A stretch of 64,000 nt of DNA. It comes from Paenibacillus prosopidis. GTDB lineage: Bacteria; Bacillota; Bacilli; Paenibacillales; Paenibacillaceae. The notes beneath the pieces were generated by a model. The model was given only the letters and a program-made list of their open reading frames with translations. It ran no database searches and was not told the origin of the DNA. Positions 53,795-63,396 of the stretch are shown one piece after another. The first letter of the stretch is position 1; the number at the start of each line of letters is the position of its first letter. Position numbers and translations under genes: made by a program. The stretch lies in assembly GCF_003337375.1 (NCBI RefSeq), contig NZ_QPJD01000013.1, positions 62,001 through 126,000 on the forward strand, written 5' to 3'.

Positions 53795-54595
53795 TTGGAT
53801 CGAATGAACGATATATCGCAGCAGGATGTTTTATATTCGTTCGCGTTGGACGAGCTGCTGTGCAGGCGAAAGGGACAAGGCGGACCATCCATTTGCCATA
53901 TATGGCGTCATCCACGAGCTTTTGTGATGGGCTTGCGTGACAGCCGCCTTCCTGGAGCTGGGGATGCTCAGCATTGGCTCGAGACGAATGGCTATGCAAC
54001 CGCGGTAAGAAATTCAGGAGGAGCGGCTGTTCCGCTTGATCTTGGTGTTATTAATATATCGCTAATTTTGCCGAAGGCTAGCGGGCGTAGCTCTCATTTT
54101 CACCAGGATTTCGAGAAAATGTATGAGTTAATCCGGAACGCCTTGCAGGAAAGCGGATGCCTGGTCGATAAAGGGGAAATAAAGGGTGCTTATTGTCCGG
54201 GCGATTTTGACTTAAGTATAAATGGTCTTAAGTTTTGCGGAATTGCGCAGCGAAGACAGACGAATGCTTACATCGTGCAAGCATTCGTGGTGGCCGAGGG
54301 ATCAGGAAAGGAGAGGGCGCAGCTCGTACGTTCATTCTATGATCGGGCGGCAATTGGGGAAGGGCCATTCAATCATCCGGTAGTAACCGATGATCGTACA
54401 GCCAGCCTCGAGGAATTGACCGGACTTGGTCCGGGCGCCGGGCGGTTGTTTGTTGATGCGGTAAAGCGCGTGGTATTGATGCAGGAAACTGAGGAGGCCT
54501 TGAGGGAGGCTGAAATTCAGCTGTGTTTGCCGGCCTCGGAGCAGATTTTAGATATGGTAAATGTGCTTCGCAAGCGGTACGCGATTCAATCCTAA
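53795..54595 (+). CDS. lipL: LipL-like octanoyl-GcvH:protein N-octanoyltransferase
   Basis: 266 residues. It passes octanoyl groups from GcvH to lipoyl domains of 2-oxoacid dehydrogenases. 'ATAVRNSGGAAVPLDLGVIN' and the active-site Cys134 in KGAYCPGDFDLSINGLKF, then CGIAQRR, match LipL more than LplA. The start is uncertain: TTG 53795 has no good RBS, and ATG 53804 (MNDISQQD) is possible. Confidence 0.85.
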   Translation: MDRMNDISQQDVLYSFALDELLCRRKGQGGPSICHIWRHPRAFVMGLRDSRLPGAGDAQHWLETNGYATAVRNSGGAAVPLDLGVINISLILPKASGRSSHFHQDFEKMYELIRNALQESGCLVDKGEIKGAYCPGDFDLSINGLKFCGIAQRRQTNAYIVQAFVVAEGSGKERAQLVRSFYDRAAIGEGPFNHPVVTDDRTASLEELTGLGPGAGRLFVDAVKRVVLMQETEEALREAEIQLCLPASEQILDMVNVLRKRYAIQS

Positions 54596-54617
54596 CAGAG
54601 CGGAGATTTAGCATGAG

Positions 54618-55553
54618 CTATAATCGTTCTGCGCATTGAATGAAGCTCATTGTTGTTTCTAGAAGCTGCTCCTTCAATTGCTCCTCTGGCCATGTGCCGT
54701 TATTTTTTTGAATATCGTTTGAAATTAGCCTTAGCATCCACAATGAAAACATTGATGAGAACAAGTAATACCCTTGTTTAAAATAATGATTATGTACATA
54801 GGTGCTTTGCTGTTCGACCTGCAGCAGATAGCCGTCAAGGAGCCGTTCCCGCATCATGGGAGTGACCGTTTTCGGAAATAACGGATGCGACAGATCAATG
54901 ACGTGATATAAATCCCAATAACGGCAGTTCAGATGGGCATGCTCCCAATCCAGCACCTTAATCTGTTCATTTACAAGTGCGTAGTTGCCTAGATGCAAAT
55001 CGCCATGTGACAGCACGAAGGATGTAGGCAAGCTTTCCCGCCGTAAATTGAAGAATAACCGGTCTGCCAGGCGGCGGGGAATAGGTAATGATTCCAGCAA
55101 AGCCCGTACTTGCTCTTCGTGCTGCAATAGTTCTGTGCGAATAGCTTCAGCGGATGGCTTAGGTCCACGCAAGGGTGCTTGAACGAAATTGTCTATGGGC
55201 AAAGCATGCCAAGCAGCGATATGAACGATAAGCGCATGTGCAATTTCTTCATGGAACGTATGTTCAAGCTGGCCTAAATCCTCGAACAATGTCCAGCTGT
55301 ATTCGGGTCGGCTAGTCGAAGAACGGGCTATCATTTTCGGATAAACGGGTGGAACGTAAGGCAGTATCTGCTCATATACCCAGACCTCGGTTCCATATTG
55401 ATCTGTATTCGTTAACGGTTTGAAAATAAACGTCTCAGAAGGGGTTATATATACCCGTTCTACGTATTTACCGTTCATTCCTTTGTAAAGCGGTTCTCTC
55501 CGCCAAATGTATGGATCGTTTAACTGGCCGTCAGGTTTTACAATGGGATGCAT
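54618..55553 (-). CDS. APH-family phosphotransferase
   Basis: 311 residues; ATG 55553 behind GGGAGGGG. Kinase fold of aminoglycoside/choline kinase type: 'ERVYITPSETFIFKPL' (Lys), 'VLSHGDLHLGNYALVN' (Brenner motif HGDxHxxN) and 'IKVLDWEHAHLNCRYWDL' (metal Asp). Related kinases occur in spore coats (CotS/YutH type). Substrate not known. Convergent with lipL with a 22-base gap. Confidence 0.82.
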   Translation of the reverse strand: MHPIVKPDGQLNDPYIWRREPLYKGMNGKYVERVYITPSETFIFKPLTNTDQYGTEVWVYEQILPYVPPVYPKMIARSSTSRPEYSWTLFEDLGQLEHTFHEEIAHALIVHIAAWHALPIDNFVQAPLRGPKPSAEAIRTELLQHEEQVRALLESLPIPRRLADRLFFNLRRESLPTSFVLSHGDLHLGNYALVNEQIKVLDWEHAHLNCRYWDLYHVIDLSHPLFPKTVTPMMRERLLDGYLLQVEQQSTYVHNHYFKQGYYLFSSMFSLWMLRLISNDIQKNNGTWPEEQLKEQLLETTMSFIQCAERL

Positions 55554-55612
55554 GATCGTTATCCCCTCCCGCTGAACTACATCCGCGTATAATTACCTCT
55601 CAGACTTTCGAT

Positions 55613-56788
55613 TTATCTTTGTTCAAACTCGGCACGGATGCGGGCGAGCAGGGCAGGATCGGCAAAAACGTCATAGGCAGTCGCGGCAAGCATTTTGGCG
55701 CCGAACAGCATGCCATCCAGCGCATAATCGGTCATGGCGGCATCACGGAACGCTTCGGTATGAAGCAGCAGCCGGTCTTGAACGACTTTTACGTAAGGGT
55801 GGATGGCAGGGCAGCGAACGGATACGTTACCCAGATCAAGCGAGCCATGGTCTTTGCCAATTTCGATTTCTTCAGGACGAATGCCGGCTTCAATGAGGTT
55901 TAAGTTAAATTGTTCGGACAGCGTTTCATTTGTGAGCAGCTCATCATAGGAAAACTCATAATTGTTCGTCTTTAGCGTGCAGCCGGTCTGCAGAGCAGCA
56001 CCTTCAGCGCAGCGCATCACCTTAGCCGTGAGCTCATTCGTATACACACGCGAAGCGGATCTCACATAAAATTTGGCCGAAGCGTAATCAGGGATGATGT
56101 TCGGCGCTTTGCCGCCGTTGTCGATTATGCCGTGTATACGAGTGTCGCTGCGGGTCTGCTGGCGCAGCGCATTGATGCTGTTGAACAGCTGCAGCACCGC
56201 ATCGAGCGCGTTCACCCCCTCATAGGGGCTCGCGGCTGCATGTGCGGCTACGCCGGTAAATTCAAATTGAATCGCATCGAGCGCCAGTGATTCTCCGGAA
56301 CGTTCGAAGGTGTGATACGGATGCGCCATAAGCGCAAAGTCGCAATCATCGAACAGGCCGGCGGCAGCCATCGGTACTTTGGCGCCGTGCGTTTCTTCGG
56401 CTGGCGTTCCGTAAACGCGAATTGTGCCTCCGATGCTGCTGTTGCTGTTGAGTGCGGCTTTTAGGCCGGCAGCAGCCGCAATGCTCATTGAACAAATGAG
56501 ATGATGTCCGCATGCGTGACCGATTTCGGGGAGTGCATCGTATTCGCATAGGAAGCCAACGGTCGGTCCCGGCTTGCCGGAATCGAATACGGCGATGAAC
56601 GATGTATCAAGCCCAAGTATGCCGCGCTCGACCTTGAACCCGAGGCGCGTTAATTCCGCGCACAGCAGCTCGGAGGCGTAAAACTCCTCATGCCCGAGCT
56701 CCGGGCGGCTGCCTATCGAACGGGAAATCGTACGGAATGTCTCAGAATAATGGTCAATCTCGGCGAAAATTTGTTGTTTGTCTGACAT
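55613..56788 (-). CDS. M20-family amidohydrolase/peptidase
   Basis: 391 residues; ATG 56788 behind TAGGAGG. Metal ligands in CEYDALPEIGHACGHHLICS and 'GTPAEETHGAKVPM'; 'FTGVAAHAAASPYEGVNALD' belongs to the dimer domain; 'KDHGSLDLGNVSVRCPAIHP' near the end. This is the AbgB/HipO-like branch, which cleaves aminoacyl amides such as p-aminobenzoyl-glutamate or N-acyl amino acids. Substrate not settled. 37 bases before the end of the next AraC gene in the same direction. Confidence 0.9.
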   Translation of the reverse strand: MSDKQQIFAEIDHYSETFRTISRSIGSRPELGHEEFYASELLCAELTRLGFKVERGILGLDTSFIAVFDSGKPGPTVGFLCEYDALPEIGHACGHHLICSMSIAAAAGLKAALNSNSSIGGTIRVYGTPAEETHGAKVPMAAAGLFDDCDFALMAHPYHTFERSGESLALDAIQFEFTGVAAHAAASPYEGVNALDAVLQLFNSINALRQQTRSDTRIHGIIDNGGKAPNIIPDYASAKFYVRSASRVYTNELTAKVMRCAEGAALQTGCTLKTNNYEFSYDELLTNETLSEQFNLNLIEAGIRPEEIEIGKDHGSLDLGNVSVRCPAIHPYVKVVQDRLLLHTEAFRDAAMTDYALDGMLFGAKMLAATAYDVFADPALLARIRAEFEQR

Positions 56789-56825
56789 CTTTGAAACCTC
56801 CTATACATATGGCGAAGCTGCCTGG

Positions 56826-57644
56826 CTATCGCATACCGTGTATTTTTTTGAACTGCTCGGGGCTGAGGCCTTCCAGCCGCTTGAATACGGAGCTGAAATA
56901 GCTTGGTGAATCGAAGCCTACGCGATGAGCAATTTCATGCATTTTAATATCGCTCTCGTGGAACATGAGCTCCTTGCTGCGATTGATGCGTTCCCGGTTA
57001 ACGTACTCCATCGGTCTCAGCTTCATCGCCTTCTTAAATAATAGGCATAAATATTGCGGAGTTACGTCAATACAATTCGCCAAATCCTTTATCGTTATGA
57101 GCTCATTGTAATGCTCTTCAATATATTGAAGGACCGGATTGAGCTTCAAATAGTTTTGCTCCACCGAGTGGGAGCTGACGAGAATAACCTTCATCAGGTC
57201 CAGCAGAAACATATAAACGAGCTTGGAGCATTCCAACCCAAGAAACGCCCGGCCGGACTGGGTCATCGCGTATATGTTTTTCATGTGGGTAATAATCATA
57301 TCATGATCGGCAGTGGAATAGACACCGGATTGCGTGATACCGGCCTGCCTGAACATCGTATCGGACAGGCTTCCTTTAAAGCTCATCCAAAAAATTTCCC
57401 AAGGCTCCTGGATGGCGAAATATTGATGAGGCTCGTTCGGAAATAAGCAGAACCCTTGGCCGGCGCGTACGGCCATTTTTTGATTGCCGACTTGGAGCTC
57501 GCCTGCACCCGTCATTACCTGCAGCCATTGGAAGTTCGGATAGCCGTTCGGACGGTCGATCGACTCTTGATTGCTCCAATGGCCGATGCTGGTCAGATAT
57601 ACCGGAAGAGTTGTATCCGACTCTGTCAAAATCGGGAAAACCAT
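56826..57644 (-). CDS. AraC-family regulator, divergent to the beta-galactosidase gene
   Basis: 272 residues; ATG 57644 with AGGAGGTC 14 bases before (long spacing). Cupin half ('FQWLQVMTGAGELQVGNQKM', 'GQGFCLFPNEPHQYF') and DNA-binding half ('TIKDLANCIDVTPQYLCLLF', 'MHEIAHRVGFDSPSYFSSVF'). Divergent from the GH42 gene across 150 bases that hold two TATAAT-like -10 elements (57726 and 57771 regions), so it most likely controls that gene. Confidence 0.9.
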   Translation of the reverse strand: MVFPILTESDTTLPVYLTSIGHWSNQESIDRPNGYPNFQWLQVMTGAGELQVGNQKMAVRAGQGFCLFPNEPHQYFAIQEPWEIFWMSFKGSLSDTMFRQAGITQSGVYSTADHDMIITHMKNIYAMTQSGRAFLGLECSKLVYMFLLDLMKVILVSSHSVEQNYLKLNPVLQYIEEHYNELITIKDLANCIDVTPQYLCLLFKKAMKLRPMEYVNRERINRSKELMFHESDIKMHEIAHRVGFDSPSYFSSVFKRLEGLSPEQFKKIHGMR

Positions 57645-57794
57645 CGTATCGATAACAAGACCTCCTGTTTCATATTTTGAAAGCTATGCGAAAATACTAT
57701 TATTTAGTTAGCACTATTAACGAGATATAATATGAATATCATTATAGTATATCCAATAATGGCTATAATCAAGACGAACCAGGAGGTTGTTGGC

Positions 57795-59864
57795 ATGAGT
57801 ATGAAGTTCCCGCCGATCAGTGGTAAAATACCGCAAATGCTGCATGGTGCAGACTATAACCCGGACCAATGGCAAAAATATCCAGAGGTACTGGAGGAAG
57901 ATATCCGCCTCATGAAGCTTGCTAAATGCAATGTGATGTCAGTCGGCATTTTTGCATGGATGGCTATTGAACCGGAGGAGGGCGTATTTACATTCGAATG
58001 GCTGGATACGCTGCTTGATAAGTTTGCTGATAACGGTATATATGCTTTGCTCGCAACGCCAAGCGGAGCCCGTCCGGTGTGGATGTCTCAAAAGTATCCT
58101 GAGGTGCTGCGTGTTGCGCCTACCGGTATTCGCAATCTGCATGGCGCACGTCACAATCACTGCTTCACTTCTCCGGTTTACCGTGAGAAGGTAAAGATTA
58201 TGAACAGCAAGCTTGCTGAGCGTTATTCGGGCCATCCTGCAGTAATCGGCTGGCACATTTCGAACGAATACGGCGGCGAATGCCATTGCTCCTATTGTGA
58301 GGAAGCGTTCCGCAGCTGGTTGAAAAATAAATACGGAACAATCGAGGCGCTTAACGATGCGTGGTGGACAACATTCTGGAGCCATACGTATACCGATTGG
58401 AGTCAAGTTGAGTCTCCTACCGCTCGCGGGGAAAATGCGGTTCACGGCCAAAACGTCGACTGGAGAAGATTCGTTACCGATCAAACGGTTGACTTCTGCC
58501 GACATGAGATCGAACCGCTTCGCGCAGCAAATAGCGAGCTGCCGATTACGACTAATTTTATGCTCGATTTCGAGCCGCTTAACTATTGGAAGTTTACCGA
58601 TCTGCTTGACATGATTTCTTGGGATGCTTATCCGACTTGGCATGATAACGGCGGGGATGACAGCGAGCAGGCAGCTTGGATCGGCTTTAACCATGATGTA
58701 TTCCGTTCACTCAAGGGCGGTAAGCCGTTCATGCTGATGGAAAGCACGCCAAGCATGACGAATTGGCAGCCGATCAGTAAGGTGAAGCGTCCGGGCATGC
58801 ACATGCTTTCTTCGCTGCAGGCAGTGGCGCACGGTTCCGATACGGTGCAATATTTCCAATGGCGCAAAAGCAGAGGCTCAAGCGAGAAGCTTCATGGGGC
58901 AGTCGTTGACCATGTCGGTCATGAAAACACGCGCGTTTTCCGCGACGTAGCGGAGCTTGGTACGACGCTTGAGAAGCTGACAGAAGTTGTGGGCACGACG
59001 GTCAAGCCTGAGGTTGCGCTCATCTATGATTGGGAAAACCGCTGGGCTGTGAAGGATTCACAAGGTCCCCGCAACAGCGGCCTTCATTATGAAGAAACGG
59101 CAAAGCGTCACTATCGTCCGTTCTGGGACCTCGGCGTTCCGGTTGATGTTATCGACTCGGAATGTGACTTCTCGCAGTATAAGCTGCTCGTAGCTCCAAT
59201 GCTGTATATGGTTCGTCCAGGCGTTGGCGAGCGGATTGAGCGTTTTGTCGAAAATGGCGGCACGTTCGTTGCTACTTATTGGACCGGTATCGTAGATGAG
59301 AACGATCTTTGCTTCTTAACTGGCTTCCCTGGCCCGTTGCGCAAGACTCTCGGTATTTGGTCGGAAGAGATTGATTCGCTGCACGATCACGATTCGAATC
59401 GTGTTGTGATGAACGACGGAAATGCGCTGGGACTCAGCGGCGAGTATACGGCGCGCGAGCTTTGCGACCTTATTCATCTCGAAGGCGCGGAGGCGCTTGC
59501 GGTGTACGGCGAAGATTTCTATGCCGGGCGTCCGGCATTAACGGTCAATCATCTGGGAGCGGGCAAAGCTTATTATGTTGCATCGCGTAATGACGCTGCT
59601 TTTACAAACGACTTGCTGGAAAGCATCGTACGGGAAAAAGGCATTGCCCGCGTACTCGAAACGAAGCTGCCGCCTGGTGTGACCGCACAAATGCGGACAG
59701 ACGGAATGAACGACTATGTATTCGTATCGAACTTCAGCGCCGGCAGCGTAACCGTCTCATTGGATGAGCGCAGCTACACCGATTTATTAACGGGCGAGGG
59801 TTCAGGTGCAAGCGTTGAATTGTCTGCTTACAGCTGCCGTATTTTGAAGCGGGAAGCGAAATAA
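57795..59864 (+). CDS. GH42 beta-galactosidase
   Basis: 689 residues; ATG 57795 behind CAGGAGG (the upstream ATG 57732 has no site). Hydrolyses terminal beta-galactosides. No signal peptide, so intracellular. Acid/base Glu158 in HISNEYGGECHCSYC (with the zinc-binding cysteines of the family) and nucleophile Glu316 in FMLMESTPS. 'MLHGADYNPDQWQKYPEVLE' opens the barrel; trimerisation and small C-terminal domains follow. Works on imported galacto-oligosaccharides. Confidence 0.95.
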   Translation: MSMKFPPISGKIPQMLHGADYNPDQWQKYPEVLEEDIRLMKLAKCNVMSVGIFAWMAIEPEEGVFTFEWLDTLLDKFADNGIYALLATPSGARPVWMSQKYPEVLRVAPTGIRNLHGARHNHCFTSPVYREKVKIMNSKLAERYSGHPAVIGWHISNEYGGECHCSYCEEAFRSWLKNKYGTIEALNDAWWTTFWSHTYTDWSQVESPTARGENAVHGQNVDWRRFVTDQTVDFCRHEIEPLRAANSELPITTNFMLDFEPLNYWKFTDLLDMISWDAYPTWHDNGGDDSEQAAWIGFNHDVFRSLKGGKPFMLMESTPSMTNWQPISKVKRPGMHMLSSLQAVAHGSDTVQYFQWRKSRGSSEKLHGAVVDHVGHENTRVFRDVAELGTTLEKLTEVVGTTVKPEVALIYDWENRWAVKDSQGPRNSGLHYEETAKRHYRPFWDLGVPVDVIDSECDFSQYKLLVAPMLYMVRPGVGERIERFVENGGTFVATYWTGIVDENDLCFLTGFPGPLRKTLGIWSEEIDSLHDHDSNRVVMNDGNALGLSGEYTARELCDLIHLEGAEALAVYGEDFYAGRPALTVNHLGAGKAYYVASRNDAAFTNDLLESIVREKGIARVLETKLPPGVTAQMRTDGMNDYVFVSNFSAGSVTVSLDERSYTDLLTGEGSGASVELSAYSCRILKREAK

Positions 59865-59881
59865 TAGTTCAGTTAAAGAGA

Positions 59882-59933
59882 GAGCTGTGTGAAACGCACG
59901 AAAGACTGTGCGTTCCGCACGGCTTATTTTTTG
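59882..59933 (+). terminator. Terminator of the beta-galactosidase gene
   Basis: AGCTGTGTGAAACGCAC and GTGCGTTCCGCACGGCT form a long stem with mismatches and a GAAAGACT loop, followed by TATTTTTTG. Confidence 0.85.
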
Positions 59934-60058
59934 TCGAAAGTTAAATGGAGCTTGAAAATATTGTCGAATTTAACATTGCGATAACATTTCCACATATTAC
60001 TGTTGATGCTTCAGACCTATAGTTATTGTATATGGGAATAGTAGGAGGGTGAGCGCCA

Positions 60059-61240
60059 ATGGCAGCAACTGTTCTAGAGAAGGAAGTATTGCCTTGCAAC
60101 GAGCAAAATGAAAGCAGTAACCCAGGGAAAGCCACAGCTGAATTTACATCAGCCTTAGAACCGAAGCATCAGTCAGCTCGGCTGCAGGATTTCTTGCGTC
60201 AGACACCGACTGTAAGGCCGGAGCAAACGTGTAGAGAAACGATATCCATATTCAAACAGAATCCGGATTGTGAATGTGTCATCGTATGCGACAAGCAGGC
60301 GGCACCAATCGGACTCATGATGCGGAATCGTTTCTTCTTAAAGCTAGGACACCGGTTTAGTGCTGATTTATTTTATGACAAGCCTGTTACAAAGATGATG
60401 GACTCTAGCCCTTTGACGGTTGATTATCATGATGCGCCGCAGCAGCTGATCGATAGTGCGCTAAGCCGGCATGACAGCGTGCTTTATGATTGCGTCATCG
60501 TAACGCAAAACGGGAAGCTGCATGGCATATTGACCGTTTCGGACTTGCTCAAGCTTTCCAGAATGCTTCAACAGGAAGCGATAGACGCGCAAATGAGGAC
60601 GATCCGTTCTGCCGAGCAGCGCGTGAAAGAAATTGAACAAGCGGTAAGCAGCGTTCGTGAATCGACAGCGCAAGGCGAATCATTATCGGTTGAAATGGTC
60701 GATTTAACTTTATCGGGCAAGAACGAGCTCGATAAAGTAACGAAAGCGTTCGGCTCGCTTGCGACGAATTCACAGCTGCAGGAGCAGCGGATGAATGAGC
60801 TTCATGCGGAAGCAGGCTCAATCAGCAAAGTATCGATTTTGATTAAGGAATTAGCTGAACAGAGCAACTTGCTGGCCCTAAATGCTTCTATTGAAGCAGC
60901 GCGTGCGGGGGAGCATGGCCGCGGCTTTGCGGTAGTAGCTGGTGAAGTCATGAAGCTGGCCAGTCAAACGAAACAATCTGCTAACGAAATTACGACGCTC
61001 ACGCGAACCATCGTAGATGCCATCGCACAGACGACAACTCTCGCGCATTCCGGCCGGTCAGAAACGACAGCCAGCGAAGCACATGTCCGTGAAGCCGCGG
61101 AGGCGTTCAATCGCTTATTCCGTGCGGCAGCTGACAATCGAAACAGTGCGAAGCAGATCGGCGCGCTTTCGGAGCAAGCGCATCAGCAGTCGATTCATGT
61201 CGCCAGTGAAATGGAGAAATTACAACAATCGTATTTTTAA
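60059..61240 (+). CDS. Soluble chemoreceptor-like protein with CBS pair
   Basis: 393 residues; ATG 60059 behind GTAGGAGGG. No membrane helix. Two CBS domains (about 45-165; '[20 protein letters not shown]', '[20 protein letters not shown]') are followed by a coiled-coil MCP signalling part with the hairpin tip '[20 protein letters not shown]' and [17 protein letters not shown]. It could couple an adenylate or nucleotide signal to CheA, or to another kinase, in the cytosol. The next operon's PhoP box overlaps its stop codon. Confidence 0.9.
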   Translation: MAATVLEKEVLPCNEQNESSNPGKATAEFTSALEPKHQSARLQDFLRQTPTVRPEQTCRETISIFKQNPDCECVIVCDKQAAPIGLMMRNRFFLKLGHRFSADLFYDKPVTKMMDSSPLTVDYHDAPQQLIDSALSRHDSVLYDCVIVTQNGKLHGILTVSDLLKLSRMLQQEAIDAQMRTIRSAEQRVKEIEQAVSSVRESTAQGESLSVEMVDLTLSGKNELDKVTKAFGSLATNSQLQEQRMNELHAEAGSISKVSILIKELAEQSNLLALNASIEAARAGEHGRGFAVVAGEVMKLASQTKQSANEITTLTRTIVDAIAQTTTLAHSGRSETTASEAHVREAAEAFNRLFRAAADNRNSAKQIGALSEQAHQQSIHVASEMEKLQQSYF

Positions 61241-61275
61241 CATGGAGTTAACAAAAGAAGAATACCCGATTTACA
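61237..61275 (+). promoter_or_regulatory. PhoP box of the pst operon
   Basis: TTAACA (61237), TTAACA (61248), AGAATA (61259) and TTTACA (61270) are spaced by exactly 11 bases. Three fit TT(A/T/C)ACA fully; the third is degenerate. A -10 (TAGTAT, 61285-61290) follows at 9 bases. This is the layout of PhoP~P-activated promoters in Bacillus. Confidence 0.85.
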
Positions 61276-61340
61276 ATCGGCCAGTAGTATAGAAGTCACA
61301 GGGGACAACCCCAATAGACACTAAACGAGGAGTGGTTGAG

Positions 61341-62333
61341 TTGTTGAAGAAGAAAGGCTTTAAGGGGATCTTGATGTTATCGATGGTAGCGATGCTTGCA
61401 TTCGCGGCTGCATGCGGTAATAATACCGGAGGAAATGCAGAAACTGAAAATACAGGTACAACGAACAACGCAACAAACGCTCCAACCGAAGCAGCAAAAT
61501 TATCCGGTGAAATTAAAGTTGACGGATCAAGCACAGTATTCCCGCTGACTGAAGCAGCTGCGGAAGAGTTCAATAAAGAGCACGCGGACGTTCGCGTTCC
61601 AGTAGGCGTATCGGGTACAGGCGGCGGCTTCAAACAGTTCTGCGCAGGCGAAATCGCGATTGCAGATGCTTCCCGTCCAATCAAAGACGAAGAAGCTACA
61701 GCTTGTAAAGATGCTGGCATCGAGTATACAGAACTTACAGTAGCATTCGACGGTTTGTCGGTTGTAGTAAGCAAAGACAACGACTTCATTGATCACCTGA
61801 CTGTTGAAGAGTTGAACAAAATCTTCGTAACAGGCAGCACGGTTGCAACTTGGAAAGACGTGCGCGATACTTTCCCTGCTGAACCGATCGTAATGTTCTC
61901 GCCAGGTGCTGACTCCGGTACTTATGACTACTTTAACGAAGCTATTCTTGACAAAGCAGGCATTCGTAACGATAAAGCAATCAGCTTCAGCGAAGACGAC
62001 AATGCGCTTGTTCAAGGCGTATCAGGCAGCAAATACGGTATCGGCTACTTCGGTTTTGCTTACTTTGAAGAAAACCAAGATAAATTGAAAGTTGTTCCTG
62101 TGGATGGCGGCGCTGGAGCAATTACTCCTACTACAGAAACAATTAAAGACGGATCTTACGCTCCATTGTCCCGTCCGCTCTTCATCTACGTAAACAACAA
62201 AGAGCTTGAGCGTCCTGAAGTAAAAGAATTTGTTAAATACTACATCAACAACATTGGTCCTTTGGCTGGCGAAGTTGGTTATGTCGCTCTTCCAGATGAG
62301 CAATATGCAACTGAAGCAGCAAAAATTCAATAA
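61341..62333 (+). CDS. pstS: PstS, phosphate-binding lipoprotein
   Basis: 330 residues; TTG 61341 (GAGGAG 8 bases before; GTG 61332 overlaps the site). Signal peptide ends AFAAAC (lipobox Cys about 25). Phosphate ligands in KVDGSSTVFPLTEAAAEEF, 'VSGTGGGFKQFCAGEIAIAD', 'ASRPIKDEE' and 'FSPGADSGTYDYFNEAIL'. It delivers phosphate to PstCA. Confidence 0.95.
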   Translation: MLKKKGFKGILMLSMVAMLAFAAACGNNTGGNAETENTGTTNNATNAPTEAAKLSGEIKVDGSSTVFPLTEAAAEEFNKEHADVRVPVGVSGTGGGFKQFCAGEIAIADASRPIKDEEATACKDAGIEYTELTVAFDGLSVVVSKDNDFIDHLTVEELNKIFVTGSTVATWKDVRDTFPAEPIVMFSPGADSGTYDYFNEAILDKAGIRNDKAISFSEDDNALVQGVSGSKYGIGYFGFAYFEENQDKLKVVPVDGGAGAITPTTETIKDGSYAPLSRPLFIYVNNKELERPEVKEFVKYYINNIGPLAGEVGYVALPDEQYATEAAKIQ

Positions 62334-62358
62334 TTAGAATAAACGTAACAACGCTAGT

Positions 62359-62398
62359 GTGAAAAATGTGGTGTCTCGTGGGACATCACATTTTTCAC
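62359..62398 (+). terminator. Stem-loop between pstS and pstC
   Basis: GTGAAAAATGTGGTGTC (62359-62375) pairs with GGACATCACATTTTTCAC (to 62398). Very stable, U-rich right arm. Probably lowers expression of the downstream permeases relative to PstS. Confidence 0.8.
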
Positions 62399-62444
62399 GA
62401 CACATATGTAAACGAATTGTAAAGGCAAGAGGGAGGACGCCGGT

Positions 62445-63395
62445 ATGCAAAGTGAAGGTCTGCAATCGATTGACCAGGCGCAAACCGTTAACAAGGAACT
62501 ATACGAGTTCAAAAATAAACGCGTAAGCATTATGAATAAACTGATGCCCGTTGTTTTGTTTCTATGTGCATCTGTTTCCGTCTTAACAACAATAGGCATC
62601 GTATTTACACTCATTACTGAAACCTACCAGTTTTTTAAGCAAATACCGATATTAGATTTCTTGTTCGGGACAAAATGGTCACCTTTGATTCCGCCCAAAA
62701 GCTTCGGCGTTCTTCCGCTTTTGTCAGGTACGCTTATGATTACATTCATTGCCTGCTTAGTTGCTATACCATTAGGCTTGGCTAGCGCTATTTACTTATC
62801 GGAATACGCACCAAAGCGCGTCCGCAAGATTATTAAACCGATTCTAGAGGTACTCGCTGGCGTACCCACAATCGTATACGGTTATTTCGCGCTCAGCTTA
62901 GTAACACCGCTCATTCAAAGCTTATTCGACAGTGCCGGCGTGTTCAATGCGCTTAGCGCAGGTATCGTAGTCGGAATTATGATCATTCCTATGGTGAGTT
63001 CTCTCAGTGAGGATGCGATGTCCGCTGTCCCGCGCAGCTTGCGTGACGGCGCTTATGCGCTGGGTGCTACAAGATTTGAGGTCGCGCTGAAGATCGTCGT
63101 TCCAGCTGCCTTCTCGGGTATCGTTGCTTCGGCTGTGCTTGCTTTCTCCAGGGCTATCGGCGAGACGATGATTGTTACGGTAGCTGCCGGTTCGACGCCG
63201 AATATGACGGTTAACCCGCTTGACAGTATCCAGACGATGACCGCCTATATCGTACAAGTCAGCCTAGGAGATACGCCGCACGGAAGCATTGAGTATGGAT
63301 CGATCTTTGCGGTCGGCATGACGTTGTTCGTCATTACGTTCCTGCTCAATATTCTTGCTCAGTATATCGCGAGAAAATTCAGGGAGGAGTACTAA
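62445..63395 (+). CDS. pstC: PstC, phosphate ABC permease
   Basis: 316 residues, ATG 62445 behind AGAGGGAGG. Six membrane helices; '[20 protein letters not shown]', '[20 protein letters not shown]', '[14 protein letters not shown]' and EAA-type loop '[20 protein letters not shown]' are PstC features. Confidence 0.95.
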   Translation: MQSEGLQSIDQAQTVNKELYEFKNKRVSIMNKLMPVVLFLCASVSVLTTIGIVFTLITETYQFFKQIPILDFLFGTKWSPLIPPKSFGVLPLLSGTLMITFIACLVAIPLGLASAIYLSEYAPKRVRKIIKPILEVLAGVPTIVYGYFALSLVTPLIQSLFDSAGVFNALSAGIVVGIMIIPMVSSLSEDAMSAVPRSLRDGAYALGATRFEVALKIVVPAAFSGIVASAVLAFSRAIGETMIVTVAAGSTPNMTVNPLDSIQTMTAYIVQVSLGDTPHGSIEYGSIFAVGMTLFVITFLLNILAQYIARKFREEY

Positions 63396-63396
63396 G

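Noticed and set aside
59966-59982. Second PhoP box before the chemoreceptor-like gene
   Set aside because: Only two adjacent half-sites (TTAACA-N5-ATAACA); no further hexamers in 11-base register.
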